Shown in pieces: positions 1-9,900 of a stretch of DNA of 64,000 nt (its first letter is position 1; every line of letters begins with the position of its first letter). This DNA comes from Dipteronia dyeriana (Eukaryota > Streptophyta > Magnoliopsida > Sapindales > Sapindaceae), in NCBI GenBank assembly GCA_032871835.1, contig CM065295.1:38128360-38192359 (forward strand). Direction: 5' to 3'. The notes beneath the pieces were generated by a model. It searched no databases and was not told the origin of the DNA. It saw only the letters and a list, made by a program, of their open reading frames with translations. Made by a program: the position numbers and the translations under genes.

Positions 1-602
1 CTTGACCCTTTCACAAGGATTTTCTCAGAGCTTTGAACATCTTGCATCAGGCCTTACAAGGTGTATTCCTTATTATTCAAGGTGTAGTCCAACTGGAATT
101 GATCAAAGGAATCTGATAGTGAGTTGATAATCATGTCAATTTTCGTCTCACCATCTATCTCAGCACCATTCAGTTCAGCATTGTTGAGAAGTGCTATGAC
201 TTTCATCATGTGATCTTTCACACTCTGTCCAGGTTTCATCCTAAGATTCATAAAAGCAGTCACTACCTCTCTCTTAGTCGTCCTAGACCTCATAGCAAAC
301 ATCTCCTCTAGAGACATAATTATATCGGCAGAAACCTCCATTCCTTCATGTTGTTGTTGCAACACGTCGGAGATGGTGGCCATAATGTAACATTTAGCCA
401 TCTCATCTGAAGACTCCCACTGTTGATACTAATCTCGTTGCTCCTGAGTAGATTCATTATTAGGAGTAGGTGGTTAAGGAGTGCACAGAACGAACTTACA
501 CTTTTTGGATTGCAATAAAAGCCCAATTCTCCTTTTCCATGTGACATAATTATCACCAATTAAAGTATTGTCTTTTAAGATGTTGATTAGGGACGGGGTC
601 AT
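1..602 (-). pseudogene. gag: copia gag (UBN2-type), left-hand unit, partial
   Basis: The structural Gag of a copia element would form the virus-like particle in the cytoplasm. The ATG at 602 begins a reading frame with the usual copia start (a short lead, then a DNYVTWKR-like motif). Two stops near 475 and 430 break it. From 401 it is open for 115 codons with hallmarks of UBN2-type gag: MAKCYIMATISD, a MSLEEMF-like motif, VKDHMMK and the LNGAEIDGETK stretch. It runs off the left edge at a point matching 5245 of the second copy. Comparison with 5857-5245 confirms the start and frame. Zinc knuckle and pol are not visible here. Confidence 0.8.
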
Positions 603-1920
603 GACTTCTGAACAATAACAAAAATTATATAAGTAAATAATCATGATAAAACACTTTCAAATATTTATCTTGAATTATAAATAAAATAATTCAATCGTAA
701 AATTCAACGGTGATCCAACACCCATAAATGTCATGCCTTTTTTGGGAGTTCACAACATTTACTAGTTGGACTAGGTCCCACCTAATTGTTAACATAACAG
801 CCAACGTGTTCAATTTTAGCCTTGTGATTTTATTAACAAGAACTCTTGGGAGGATATTAATAAACTCACATTGAGTGTGTTACCAAGTTATCGACCTTCA
901 ATATTATCCCTCATTTGGGAGTAGATATCGTTTGGGCTAATTGTCTAGTCTATCCTTGTAAGGAAGTATTTTGCTAAATTCTATTCATAAATACCTCTTG
1001 GGGGGTTATTACACGAAACATAAAGCTTAACTAAACTAGGAGGCCGTTGGTGTTCCAAAACACCTTCTCCCACTCAATTGTTTATGGCGTGTGATCGAAT
1101 TCCAAAGAATGATTTAGAAAGTTATCTAGATGCCAATTTAGATACCTAAATCATTCTATGCATGTCCATGCCAAAAGAGATATATGAGTGGCACTCCTAT
1201 TCTATATGACATGTTATCAAACAATGACAAACATTGCAATATTTACAAAAAATATAAATAGCTACAATTTTGGTCCGTCCTAGAAAAAGTAAATTACATG
1301 TCTTGGAATACAAAAAAATCCTTTCTTGGCGAACAAGTCTTCACACGACCTTCGTCGTTCGGACTCTCTCGGCTGCCTCTCCATGGGCGTGTGCACCCTA
1401 GGCCCTTACCCATGGGTGTGCGCATGCCACAACCCCATAAAGGGCTGCCATGCACAGCCCATGGCCGTGCGCAGACCATGCCACAACAAACGTGGCTGCA
1501 TTCTCTTCACACGCACGTTTGTTGCTACGGCTCGCATGGTCCCAAACTTGTTCCGGTTGCTTCTAATTCTTCAAACCATCGAGTGTTCGATACTTGAGTG
1601 TATTACAAAAGAATTATAAATAAAAATACTGCAGTTTTTTTTATTATTACAACAACAACAACAACAAAAATAACTTAGCAACTACCAAGAAGGAAATTAT
1701 GGCGATGATAGACCACCTTTCTTGTTACAATCCCAAAACAAAAATACATTGAAATTCTAGGACCAAAATTTAGCAATAACAAACCATATATAAAACATAT
1801 ATATATATATATATATCCATACATTCCAATGTAAATTTATATGTGAATACCTAGAGTGTCATCTCTTTCTAAAACATGCATATATACAATAAAAAGAAAA
1901 AGACTCATGAACACATACAT
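603..1920 (-). other. copia 5' leader between LTR and gag (left-hand unit)
   Basis: About 1.3 kb between the LTR and the gag ATG, unusually long for a copia leader. It is AT-rich apart from a GC-rich island at about 1296-1600. The island carries repeated CCATGGGC/GTGCGCA motifs and a hairpin with 11-bp perfect arms (1484-1494 and 1514-1524, 19-nt loop). The same arrangement is kept in the second leader (5858-7250). Just upstream of the gag ATG, in element orientation, is a pyrimidine-rich stretch ending TTGTTCAG, which could be a splice acceptor. No convincing protein is encoded; small ORFs through the GC island differ between the two copies. The PBS has been lost here through the deletion at about 1921-1945. 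Confidence 0.6.
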
Positions 1921-2258
1921 CAATCAATTTGATTGAAACTCAAGAACGTCCGGTCACTTGTGAATTATCAATCAATTTGATTGAAACTCGCGTGAACCTT
2001 GATTCGATGTTGTACAAAAAACCCTTTTGATGTAAAGGATACTAGTATACTATCGAAAACAAAAACGTTTCCCTTTTTCTCTTCTTGGCCGAATTCACAC
2101 TATCTCTATGAGTTTGTTGAATTTTGTCCAGAGCAAAAAACTAAATTTTTCTCCCTCAAAATTCTCTCTTGCTTGGCCGAATTCTCTCTTTAGAAAATCC
2201 CAAGCTTGGCTGAAATTTTCTTCTTGAAAATTCTTCTCATTAGCTACAATTATGAAAG

Positions 2259-2310
<52 letters not shown>

Positions 2311-3999
2311 CATGGCCGAATTCCTAGCCCTAAAATAATTGGGGTTGGCCGAATTCATCATATATTTCTTTTAGGAGACTTAATCTTTTCTTAAGAAGGA
2401 TTTACGTGGTAGTTAAGAATCATTTCCTTAGGTAGATTTACTTGGTGGTTAAGAATCATTTTCAAAAAGGAATTATATCTTACACCAAGACTCATAATCC
2501 AACTCAATAGTGTATTTGTAACCATATTAAAGACTTCCTAATTTGATTAGATAAATAATTCCTTTTATTTATCTACTTATCAAATATAGTCTTTAATATT
2601 AATTATACTACCAACAATAATATAATTTTTGGAGACCATCTCCTACTAGGAAAAAGATTTTGACTTTTAATTAAATAATTCATAAATCAACTAATTAATT
2701 AATTTCCATTTAATTAAATAATAGAATAAAATATTATAATTAAGCTATTTTAAATAGCCTTGCCGCCCTTACACATATATGGGCCAATATATTATTTTTC
2801 TTATTTTATTAAATCCATTGGACCTTAATAAAATGTCCACATGTGAACTAAAATCATTCTTACAAGAAAAGAAACAAGTCCACATACCTTAATACAATTC
2901 TAAATGGACCCCTAAATTGGTCCGGCAGAGTATATCAAGTGATCCATGCAAGTTCGTGTGGATTGAGGATCTTGGTGGGCTATCTAAATTTAAGCTCCAA
3001 TAGACACAGCCCAATCATAATCAACAAATGATTCACTTAGGTTCGATCTATTTAATTTTAGTTCATTCCACTAAAGAACTAAAATTGAACTCTTCAATAA
3101 AGATAGAATAAGTTGATGTTACTCATTCATACCCTAGACAGCCTTATTGAAGAAAGTGTATCCTCGTGAAGAATATCAGTAATCGCCAAGAGCTCATAGA
3201 CCGCCTATAGCTCTCCAAGTTACCATATTTACTCATATGACCTCATTGTGAACTTGGATATTTTGACTTGTCCAGAAGACATGTTTCAATAGACACTATT
3301 GAAAACTTAACATTAAGATTTAATATTCAATACCTCAAAACATCCATATGATGATATTATACTCTTATTTTATAATTGGAGCCACGATGTTCATATCTAT
3401 AAATTAAGTCCTCTATCGATTAACAAATGAATACCATCAAACTTTCGAGAATAGATTATACAATATAATCGTACTCATTGATAGCTCAAATGATAACACT
3501 TGCAACCATAAGTCCATCATTTATCTCAGGATTGAGATAAACTCTTCGATTGTCATCTAGTGAAAACTTTTATCCACTGACGGTTCTAGATAAAGTATTT
3601 CACTGTGATCCAATTCAATTCACTCAGCGCAATAGATTCTTTTACCCAAAAGACACCACATTTTGATGATTTTAGACTCATGATAACACATTTGATCCCA
3701 CTCAAATGCTAGCAAAAGAATCTATAACTTTAACAAGATAAAGGCGCCCAACCTTTTATCTTAAGTTGTGAACATTATTCCAGACTAACTAAAGAATTGT
3801 GTTTACCTAATACATATCTAGATATATGAACAATTCTTCTTTTCTCATGGTCCTTTAACCTTATGATTATTTACTTTTGACAATTATAATTATTAAACTA
3901 TAAATGCTATTAGATTTTTTAAACTAGAAATCACTTTATTAATACAAAAATATTGTCAAATACATTATTATACTCTTGCTATCGAGCATAATCCAAACA
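1921..3999 (-). repeat. copia LTR (shared, internal)
   Basis: Aligns by eye along its length with the LTRs at 7266-9458, 49065-52987 and 60225-62434. The minus-strand start is TGTTTGGATTATGC at 3999, directly after the polypurine tract. The other end is damaged. Relative to 7266-9458 about 300 bp of LTR plus the PBS are missing, and the junction holds two copies of a 23-bp motif (ATCAATCAATTTGATTGAAA plus 3 bases) separated by about 28 bp. It contains a (CA)n(TA)n microsatellite. The region just right of it is the end of pol, so it is the 3' LTR of the right-hand unit. The region left of it is leader and gag, so it is also the 5' LTR of the left-hand unit. Confidence 0.85.
2260..2311. repeat. 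(CA)n(TA)n microsatellite
   Basis: Uninterrupted CA dinucleotides followed directly by TA dinucleotides, inside the copia LTR. ORFs that appear to encode Cys-Val or Ile-Tyr repeats here are artefacts of the microsatellite. Confidence 0.95.
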
Positions 4000-4011
4000 A
4001 TCTCCCACTTG
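4000..4011 (-). other. copia polypurine tract
   Basis: On the minus strand AAGTGGGAGATT lies immediately before the LTR start at 3999. This is the standard plant copia plus-strand primer site (the AAGTGGGAGATTGTTG type). The position between the RNase H C-terminus and the LTR fits. Confidence 0.8.
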
Positions 4012-4196
4012 CTCAATGGAAAATGTGTCATATCTCTCATCTCCATGTTCTTTAGATGCCCATCAAAACTCTTTTGTGGAAGAACAATTGTAAAGGGATC
4101 CGCTAGATTATCTGCTGACGCGATCATGGTAATCGTCACGTAACCCCTATGCACAATTTCGCTTAGAGGGTGATACTTTATTTTAAATTGTTGAGT
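4012..4196 (-). pseudogene. pol: copia RNase H C-terminal tail
   Basis: The last about 60 residues of a copia polyprotein. A KYHPLSEIV-like stretch is followed by the conserved SADNLADPFT motif (usual form EDNxADPLTK) and the terminal GHL...MRDMTHF region, then the PPT. The part just upstream is integrase, so RT and most of RNase H have been deleted and two distant parts of pol are joined near 4196. It belongs to the right-hand unit of the tandem array. Confidence 0.8.
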
Positions 4197-4851
4197 AACT
4201 CAAGATAGACCTAACCATGTCCAAAAGAGTTCTATTTCTCCTTTTTGTCACCCCATTTTGTTGAGGTGCACCTGGTGTAGAAAACTGAGAAATTATCCCA
4301 TTATCAGTAAGATATTGTTGAAACTCACCAGATAGATATTCTCTACCACGATTAGACCTAAAGAGTTTTATACGTTTCTCAAGCTGATTTTCAACTTCAG
4401 CTTTAAATGTTTTGAACATGTCAAAAGCATCTGACTTATGTCTCGTGAGATACACATAGCCAAATCTTGAGTGATGTACCATGAAAGTGATGAAGTACAC
4501 ATATCTACCTCTAGCTTGAATGCTCATAGGACCACACACATCAGTGTGTATCAATCCAAAACATTCGATGGCTCTTATGCCTTTGGTCATGAATGAACTT
4601 TTGGTCATTTTACCTTCCAAACAAGATTCACAAGTTGGGAGATCATCAACCTTTAAGTCAATTAGAGGTCCGTCACTAACCAATCTTTTAATCCTTTTTA
4701 GTTTAATATGATCTAGGTGCAAATGCCATAGGTAGGTTTCATCTTTTGATAATTTAACTCTTTTATGATTATGTTCCGTTGATTCTGTGTCTAACAAGTG
4801 AGAGATATTTCTATGTACATAGAATAAACCATTTCCAATGTACCTTTGCAA
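4197..4851 (-). pseudogene. pol: copia GAG-pre-integrase and integrase core, inactive
   Basis: Integrase would insert the cDNA into the host chromosome. The frame is open for about 220 codons. First comes the HHCC zinc-binding domain: WHLHLDH, then CESC. The catalytic core follows with LIHTDVCGPM, which holds the first Asp. The second catalytic position reads RSNRGREY where the family has RSDRGGEY. The third reads GVTKRRNRT where VAERRNRT is usual. Both changes (D to N, E to K) are G-to-A transitions and would abolish catalysis. The frame ends soon after a MVRSILSYS motif because of the deletion that removes RT. Coding here is far more intact than the gag upstream. Confidence 0.85.
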
Positions 4852-5857
4852 ATAATTTTGTCATTCTTACTAATAATAAAAGTTTTGTTAAAAGTAACTG
4901 AATAACGAAATTTATTTAAATAAGAAACTGAAATTAAATTCCCCATGAATTAAGGTACATAATAAACGTCTATTAAATCTAAATGCCTATAAGAATCTAA
5001 ATTGATTCTAATATCTCCCACTACACTAGTAGACACCAACGCTCCGTTGCCTAAATGCAAGTTGAATTCATTCACATTCATTCTATTCCTTTGTCCCTTT
5101 TCACCACAATGGAAACACTTTCCTTTTATTTTGGTTACTATCTTGGTCTCCTTCTAGGTAGACCCAAATTGGTTTTTCTTCTATTGTTTCTTAACCTTCT
5201 AATGGATCTTAACAGTAGCAACTTTACCAACCATATAAATCTCTTGACCCTTGCCTTTCACAAGAACCTTTTCGACGCTTCGAACATCTTGCATCAGGCC
5301 TTGCAAGGTGTATTCCTTATTTGTTCAAGGTGTAGTCGAACTTGAACTAATCACAGGAATCTGACAGTGAGTTGACAATCATGTCAATTTTCATCTCACC
5401 ATCTATCTGACCACCATTGAGTTCAACAATGTTGAGATGTGTTATAACTTTCATCATATGATTATTCACAGCCTATTCAGGTTTCATCTTAAGATTCATG
5501 AGAGCAGACACTACCTCTCTCTTAGTCATCTTGTACTTCATAGCAAACATCTCTTCCAGAGACATCATTATATAGGTAGCAGTCTCCATTCCTTCATGTT
5601 GCTGTTATAACATGTCGGAGATGGTGGTCATAATGTAACGTACATTTAGCCATCACTTCTGAATACTTCCACTACTGATACTCATCTCTTTGCTCCTAAT
5701 TAGATTCATTAATAGGAGTAAGTGTTTTAGGAATAGACAGAACGAACTTATGGTTTTTCAACTTGCAACAACAACCCAATTTTCCTTTTCCATTTGACAT
5801 AATTATCATCAGTTTAAGTATTATCTTTTAGGATGTTTGATTAGGGATGGGGTCATG
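4852..5857 (-). pseudogene. gag: copia gag, zinc knuckle and truncated protease, right-hand unit
   Basis: The ATG at 5857 matches that of the left-hand unit at 602. The gag body (5857-5245) has several stops and short indels. Further along, at about 5120-5090, a zinc knuckle starts as CFHCGEKGQ, with the usual His replaced. It runs almost directly into HLGNGALV and a YVP...GNLISVS stretch, which in copia lies about 80 residues further on. The protease active site (DSG/DTG) between them is therefore missing. After about 4870 comes the integrase zinc domain. The two gag copies confirm each other's frame. Confidence 0.7.
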
Positions 5858-7065
5858 ATTTTTTTTTAATAACAAAAATTATATAAGTAAACAATCAATA
5901 TAAAGCACAATCGAATATTTATCTTGAATTAAATAAAATAATTTAATCGTAAAAATTCAACGGTGATCCAACACCCATAAATGTCATGCCTCTTTTAGGA
6001 GTTCGCACCATTTACTAGTTGGACTAGGTCTCATCTAATTGTTAACATAACAACCAGCGTTTTCAATTTTAGCCTTGTGATTTTATTAACAAGAACTCTT
6101 GGGAGTATATTAATAAACTCACACCGAGTGTGTTACCAAGTTATCGACCTTCAATATATTCTCTCACGAATATCCCTCCTTTGGGAGTAGATATCGTTTG
6201 GGTTAATTGTCTAGTCTATCCTTGTAAGGAAGTATCTTGCTAAATTCCATTCATGAATACCCCTTGGGGGGTTATTACACGAAACATAAAGCTCAACTAA
6301 ACTTGGAGGCTATAGGTGTTCTAAAACACCTTCTTCCACTCAATTATTTAAGGTGTGTAAACGAATTCCAAAGAATGATTTACCAAGTTATCTAGATGCC
6401 AATTAGATACCTAAACCATTCATGCATGTTCATACCAAAAGAGATTTATGAGTGGCACTCCTATTCTATATGACGTGTTATCAGACAATGGTAAACATTG
6501 CAATATTTACAAAAATATAAATAGCTACAATTTTGGTCCATCCTAGAAAAACAAGTAAATTACATGTCTTGGAATACAAAAAAAAAAGCTCATTTCTTGG
6601 CGAACAAGTCTTCACACAACCTTAGTCGTTTGGACTCCCTCGGCTGCCTCCCATGGGCGTGCGCACCCTTGGCTTCCTCGTATGGGCGTGCGCACGCCAC
6701 AATAAAGGGCTGCCATGCACAGCCCATGGATTTCATTGGGCTGCTGTGTGCAGCCCATGCCACAACAAACGTGGCAGCGTGCTCTTCCCACGCATGTTTG
6801 TTGCAATGGCTCGCACGGTCCCAAACTTGTTCCGGTTGCTTCCAATTATTTAAACCTTCAAGTCTTCGATACTTGAATGTATTTCAGAAGAATTTTAAAT
6901 AAAATAATACTGCAGTTTTTTTTATTATAATAGCAAAATAAATAAAAATTTAGCACCTACCAAGAAGGAAATTATGGGGATAATATGTCACCCTTCTTGT
7001 TACAATCCCAAAACAAAATACATTAAAATTCTATGACCAAAATTAAACAATAACAATCCACATAT

Positions 7066-7152
<87 letters not shown>

Positions 7153-7250
7153 ACGAATACCTAGAGTGTCATCTCTTTCTAAAACATGCATATATACAAT
7201 AAAAAGAAAAAGATTCACGAACACATACATCAATTAATCAAGAGTACAAT
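5858..7250 (-). other. copia 5' leader (right-hand unit)
   Basis: Homologous to 603-1920. It keeps the GC-rich island (about 6560-6860) with the hairpin at 6763-6773 and 6793-6803 (one mismatch in the arms). An additional small inverted repeat lies at 6721-6742 (AGCCCA...TGGGCT). A (CA)n(TA)n microsatellite occupies 7070-7150. It ends at the PBS. No protein is convincingly encoded. Confidence 0.6.
7070..7150. repeat. (CA)n(TA)n microsatellite
   Basis: CA repeats followed by a long run of TA repeats in the copia leader. The left-hand copy has only a short TA run at the matching site (about 1799-1816), so the tract has expanded in one copy. Confidence 0.95.
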
Positions 7251-7265
7251 CAGGCCTTGATACCA
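7251..7265 (-). other. primer binding site, initiator-Met tRNA type
   Basis: On the minus strand TGGTATCAAGGCCTG directly follows the LTR end. It matches the TGGTATCAGAGC complement of plant tRNA-iMet, the usual copia primer, with small changes. It fixes the end of the 5' LTR. Confidence 0.85.
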
Positions 7266-9458
7266 TGGTTAGGAAAATCGCACAACGGAAGCGTGAAAAA
7301 AAATTAGGGTTTGGTATAAATAATTTTTTTACCCTTTTTAATGACAAGAACCTTAACCCTAGATTAATTGATATATATAATAAGTAGCGTACCTTTTTTT
7401 TCGTGATGATTGAACTAGGGTTGAATTGAATCCGCAAGATCTTCCAATCCAATCATGAACATGAATCACCTAGGAGTGTGGGCTCCCTTTCTTTAATTGT
7501 ATACCTGAGGATGGAAACAAACAAAATCTTCTTTTTTGTTAGTCACAATAATCCTCCAAGAGAAAAACCAAGAGCATCAGGTCACTTGTCAATTGTCAAT
7601 CAATTTGATTGAAACTCGCGTGAACCTTGATTCGATGTTGTACACAAAACCCTTTTGATGCAAAGGATACTAGTGTACTATAGAAAACAAAAACGTTCCC
7701 TCTTTTCTCTATGCTTGGCCGAATTCTTCACATAATGAATTGGACAATTTTTTTTATATATCAATAAAAAACAAATAAAAAACAACTTATCACCCTAAAA
7801 ATTAATTCTTGGTCGAATTTAATAGGTATTATATATAGGAGACCAAATCCTCTCCTAAGAAGGATTTACTTGGTGGGCAAGAATCCTTTCCTTATGTGGA
7901 TTTACTTGGTCACCAAGAATCCTTTTAAAAAAAGAATTCTTTTCTACACCAAGACTCATAATCTAACTCATTAGTGTATTTGTGACCATATTAAAGACTT
8001 TTTAATTTAACTAAATAAATAATTCCTTTTATTCATCTACTTATCAAATATAATCTTTAATATTAATTATACTACCAACAATAATATAATATTAGGAGAC
8101 TGTCTCCTGTTAGAATAAAGATTTTGACTTTTAGTTAAATAATTAATTAATTACCAAATTAATTAATTTCCATTTAATTAAATAATAAAATAAAAAATAA
8201 TATAATAAGCTATTTTATATAGCCTTGCCGCCCAAGACCACACATGGGCATATATATTATTTTTCTTATTTTATTAAATCCATTGGACCTAAATAAAAAG
8301 TTCACAAGTGAACTAGACACATTCTTACTAAAATAAACAAGTCTACATGCCTTAATACAATTCTAAATGGACCCATATATTAGTCCGGTAGAATATATCA
8401 AGTGATCCATACAAGTTCGTACGGATTGGGGATCTTGGCGGGCTATCTAAATTTAAGCTCTAATAGACATAGCCTAATTACAATCAACAAATGATTCACT
8501 TAGGTCCGATCTATAATTTTTTGTTCATTCCACTAAAGAACTAAAATTGAACTCTTAAATAAAGATAGAATAAGTTAATATTCCTTATTAATACCCTAGA
8601 CAACTTTATTGGAGAAAGTTTATCCTCGTACAGAATATCATTAATCGCCATGAGCTCATAGACCGCCTATAGCTCTCCAAGTTACCATACTTACTCACAT
8701 GACCACATTTTGAACTTGGATATTTTGACTTGTCCAGAAACCATGTTTCACTAGACACTATTGAAAACTTAACATTAAGATTTAATATCAAATACCTCAA
8801 AATATCCATATGATGGTATTCTACTCATATTTAATGAATGGAGCCACGATGTCCGTATCTATAAATGAAGTCCTTTATCTATTAACAAATGAATACCACC
8901 AAACTATCGAGGATAGACTATGCTATATAATCGTACTTATTGATAGCTCAAATGATAACACTTGCAACCATAAGTCCATCATTTATCTCAAGATCGAGAT
9001 AGACTCTCCGATTGTCTTCAAGTGAAAACTTTTATCCACTGACGGTTCTAGAGAAAGTATTTCACTGTGATCCAATTCAATGCACCCAGTGCACTAGATT
9101 CTTTTGTCCAAAGACACAACACTTTGATGATTTTAGACTCATTATAACACATTTGACCCCACTCAAATGCTAGCAAAAGAATCTACAACTTTGACAAGAT
9201 AAAGGCATCCAACATTTATCTTAAATTGTGAATATTATTTAAGAGTAACTAAATAACTATGTCTACCTCATACATAGCTAGATATATAAACAGTTCTTCT
9301 TTTCTCATAGTCTTTTGACCTTATTATTATTTACTTTTGACAATTATAATAATTAAACTATAAATTCTATAAGATTTGTTAAACTAGAAATCACTTTATT
9401 AATATGAAAAAATTGTCAAATACATTATTATACTATTGCTATCCGCGTAATCCCAACA
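7266..9458 (-). repeat. copia 5' LTR (right-hand unit)
   Basis: About 2.2 kb. It starts on the minus strand with TGTTGGGATTACGC at 9458 and ends ...AACCA at 7266 next to the PBS. Position 9459 onward (TAGTG TTGTAGG...) is Tat gypsy sequence, matching 17907 onward in G0b, so the insertion point is clear. The partner target duplication lies off the left edge. The LTR contains a TATA-like box (7827-7837). Confidence 0.9.
7827..7837 (-). promoter_or_regulatory. candidate TATA box of copia LTR
   Basis: TATATATAATA on the minus strand, preceded by a CTCC stretch. The same box is at the matching place in the plus-strand solo LTR (61849-61857). It lies in the last third of the LTR, where a retrotransposon promoter would be. 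Function is inferred only. Confidence 0.4.
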
Positions 9459-9900
9459 TAGTGTTGTAGGTAGACGGGGTATCTACCACCATAAAATTAG
9501 TCATGATGTTCTACCGAAGTGTAGCATTTCTCACTATCATCGGTAGGATCTTTGACCTTATTGGAATCATTGAGTCCCCAGTGAAACCAAACAGCGGCGT
9601 GGTGTAGCTGTTGTAGAAGCACTACTTCAGGTTGAACCTCTCCAATGTGTCTTTGAAGAGGATGTCAACGATGTTTGAAGAGGATATCAACGCTGCTACC
9701 GGTGTTTATCATGAATCGGTAGACCAAGCAACTAGAAATCTACACAATGACAACCATGGGGTTATCGTGAGGTTGCACTGTATTATATATGTCCTCCTTG
9801 GTGAGGACGATCTAGGCTGATTGGGAAGACCCTGTTGATCCTTGTACAACTTTGAGAACCTCAATCAGAGATACCTTCTTTGCATGGTTCTTCCAAGAGT
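9459..9900 (-). pseudogene. pol: Tat gypsy protease, catalytic Asp lost
   Basis: The retropepsin that would cleave the polyprotein. At about 9690 the minus strand reads NTGSSVDILFK, where the intact copy in G2 reads DTGSSVDVLFK. The catalytic Asp is replaced by Asn (GAC to AAC). Upstream, in protein order, is the region matching the FTEADVxNTVQPH segment, with frame breaks. The downstream part is removed by the copia insertion. Confidence 0.65.

Larger units (their letters stand above)
1..9458 (-). mobile_element. Ty1/copia tandem array sharing an LTR
   Basis: Read on the minus strand the order is LTR (9458-7266), PBS, leader, gag, zinc knuckle, integrase, RNase H tail, PPT, LTR (3999-1921), leader, gag (602-1), then the window edge. 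The middle LTR is followed by a second leader and gag that closely match the first, so it is both a 3' LTR and a 5' LTR. This is the structure expected from unequal recombination between LTRs of related copies. The right edge is sharp: TG...CA at 9458, followed by Tat gypsy sequence. Coding parts carry stops and large deletions, so neither unit is autonomous. The family also supplies solo LTRs at 49065-52987 and 60225-62434. The left end is outside the window. Confidence 0.85.

Noticed and set aside
1294..1619. ORFs on both strands in the GC-rich leader island
   Set aside because: The second leader copy (6560-6860) does not keep the frames; the base composition favours long ORFs by chance.
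2095..2394. ORFs with Cys-Val and Ile-Tyr runs (also 7000-7233 and 57039-57377)
   Set aside because: Translations of CA/TA microsatellites in LTRs or leader; not conserved in sister copies.
7251..7265. tRNA-like sequences at the PBS sites (also 63243-63257) as tRNA genes
   Set aside because: Only 12-18 bases complementary to a tRNA 3' end are present; no cloverleaf or internal promoter boxes.
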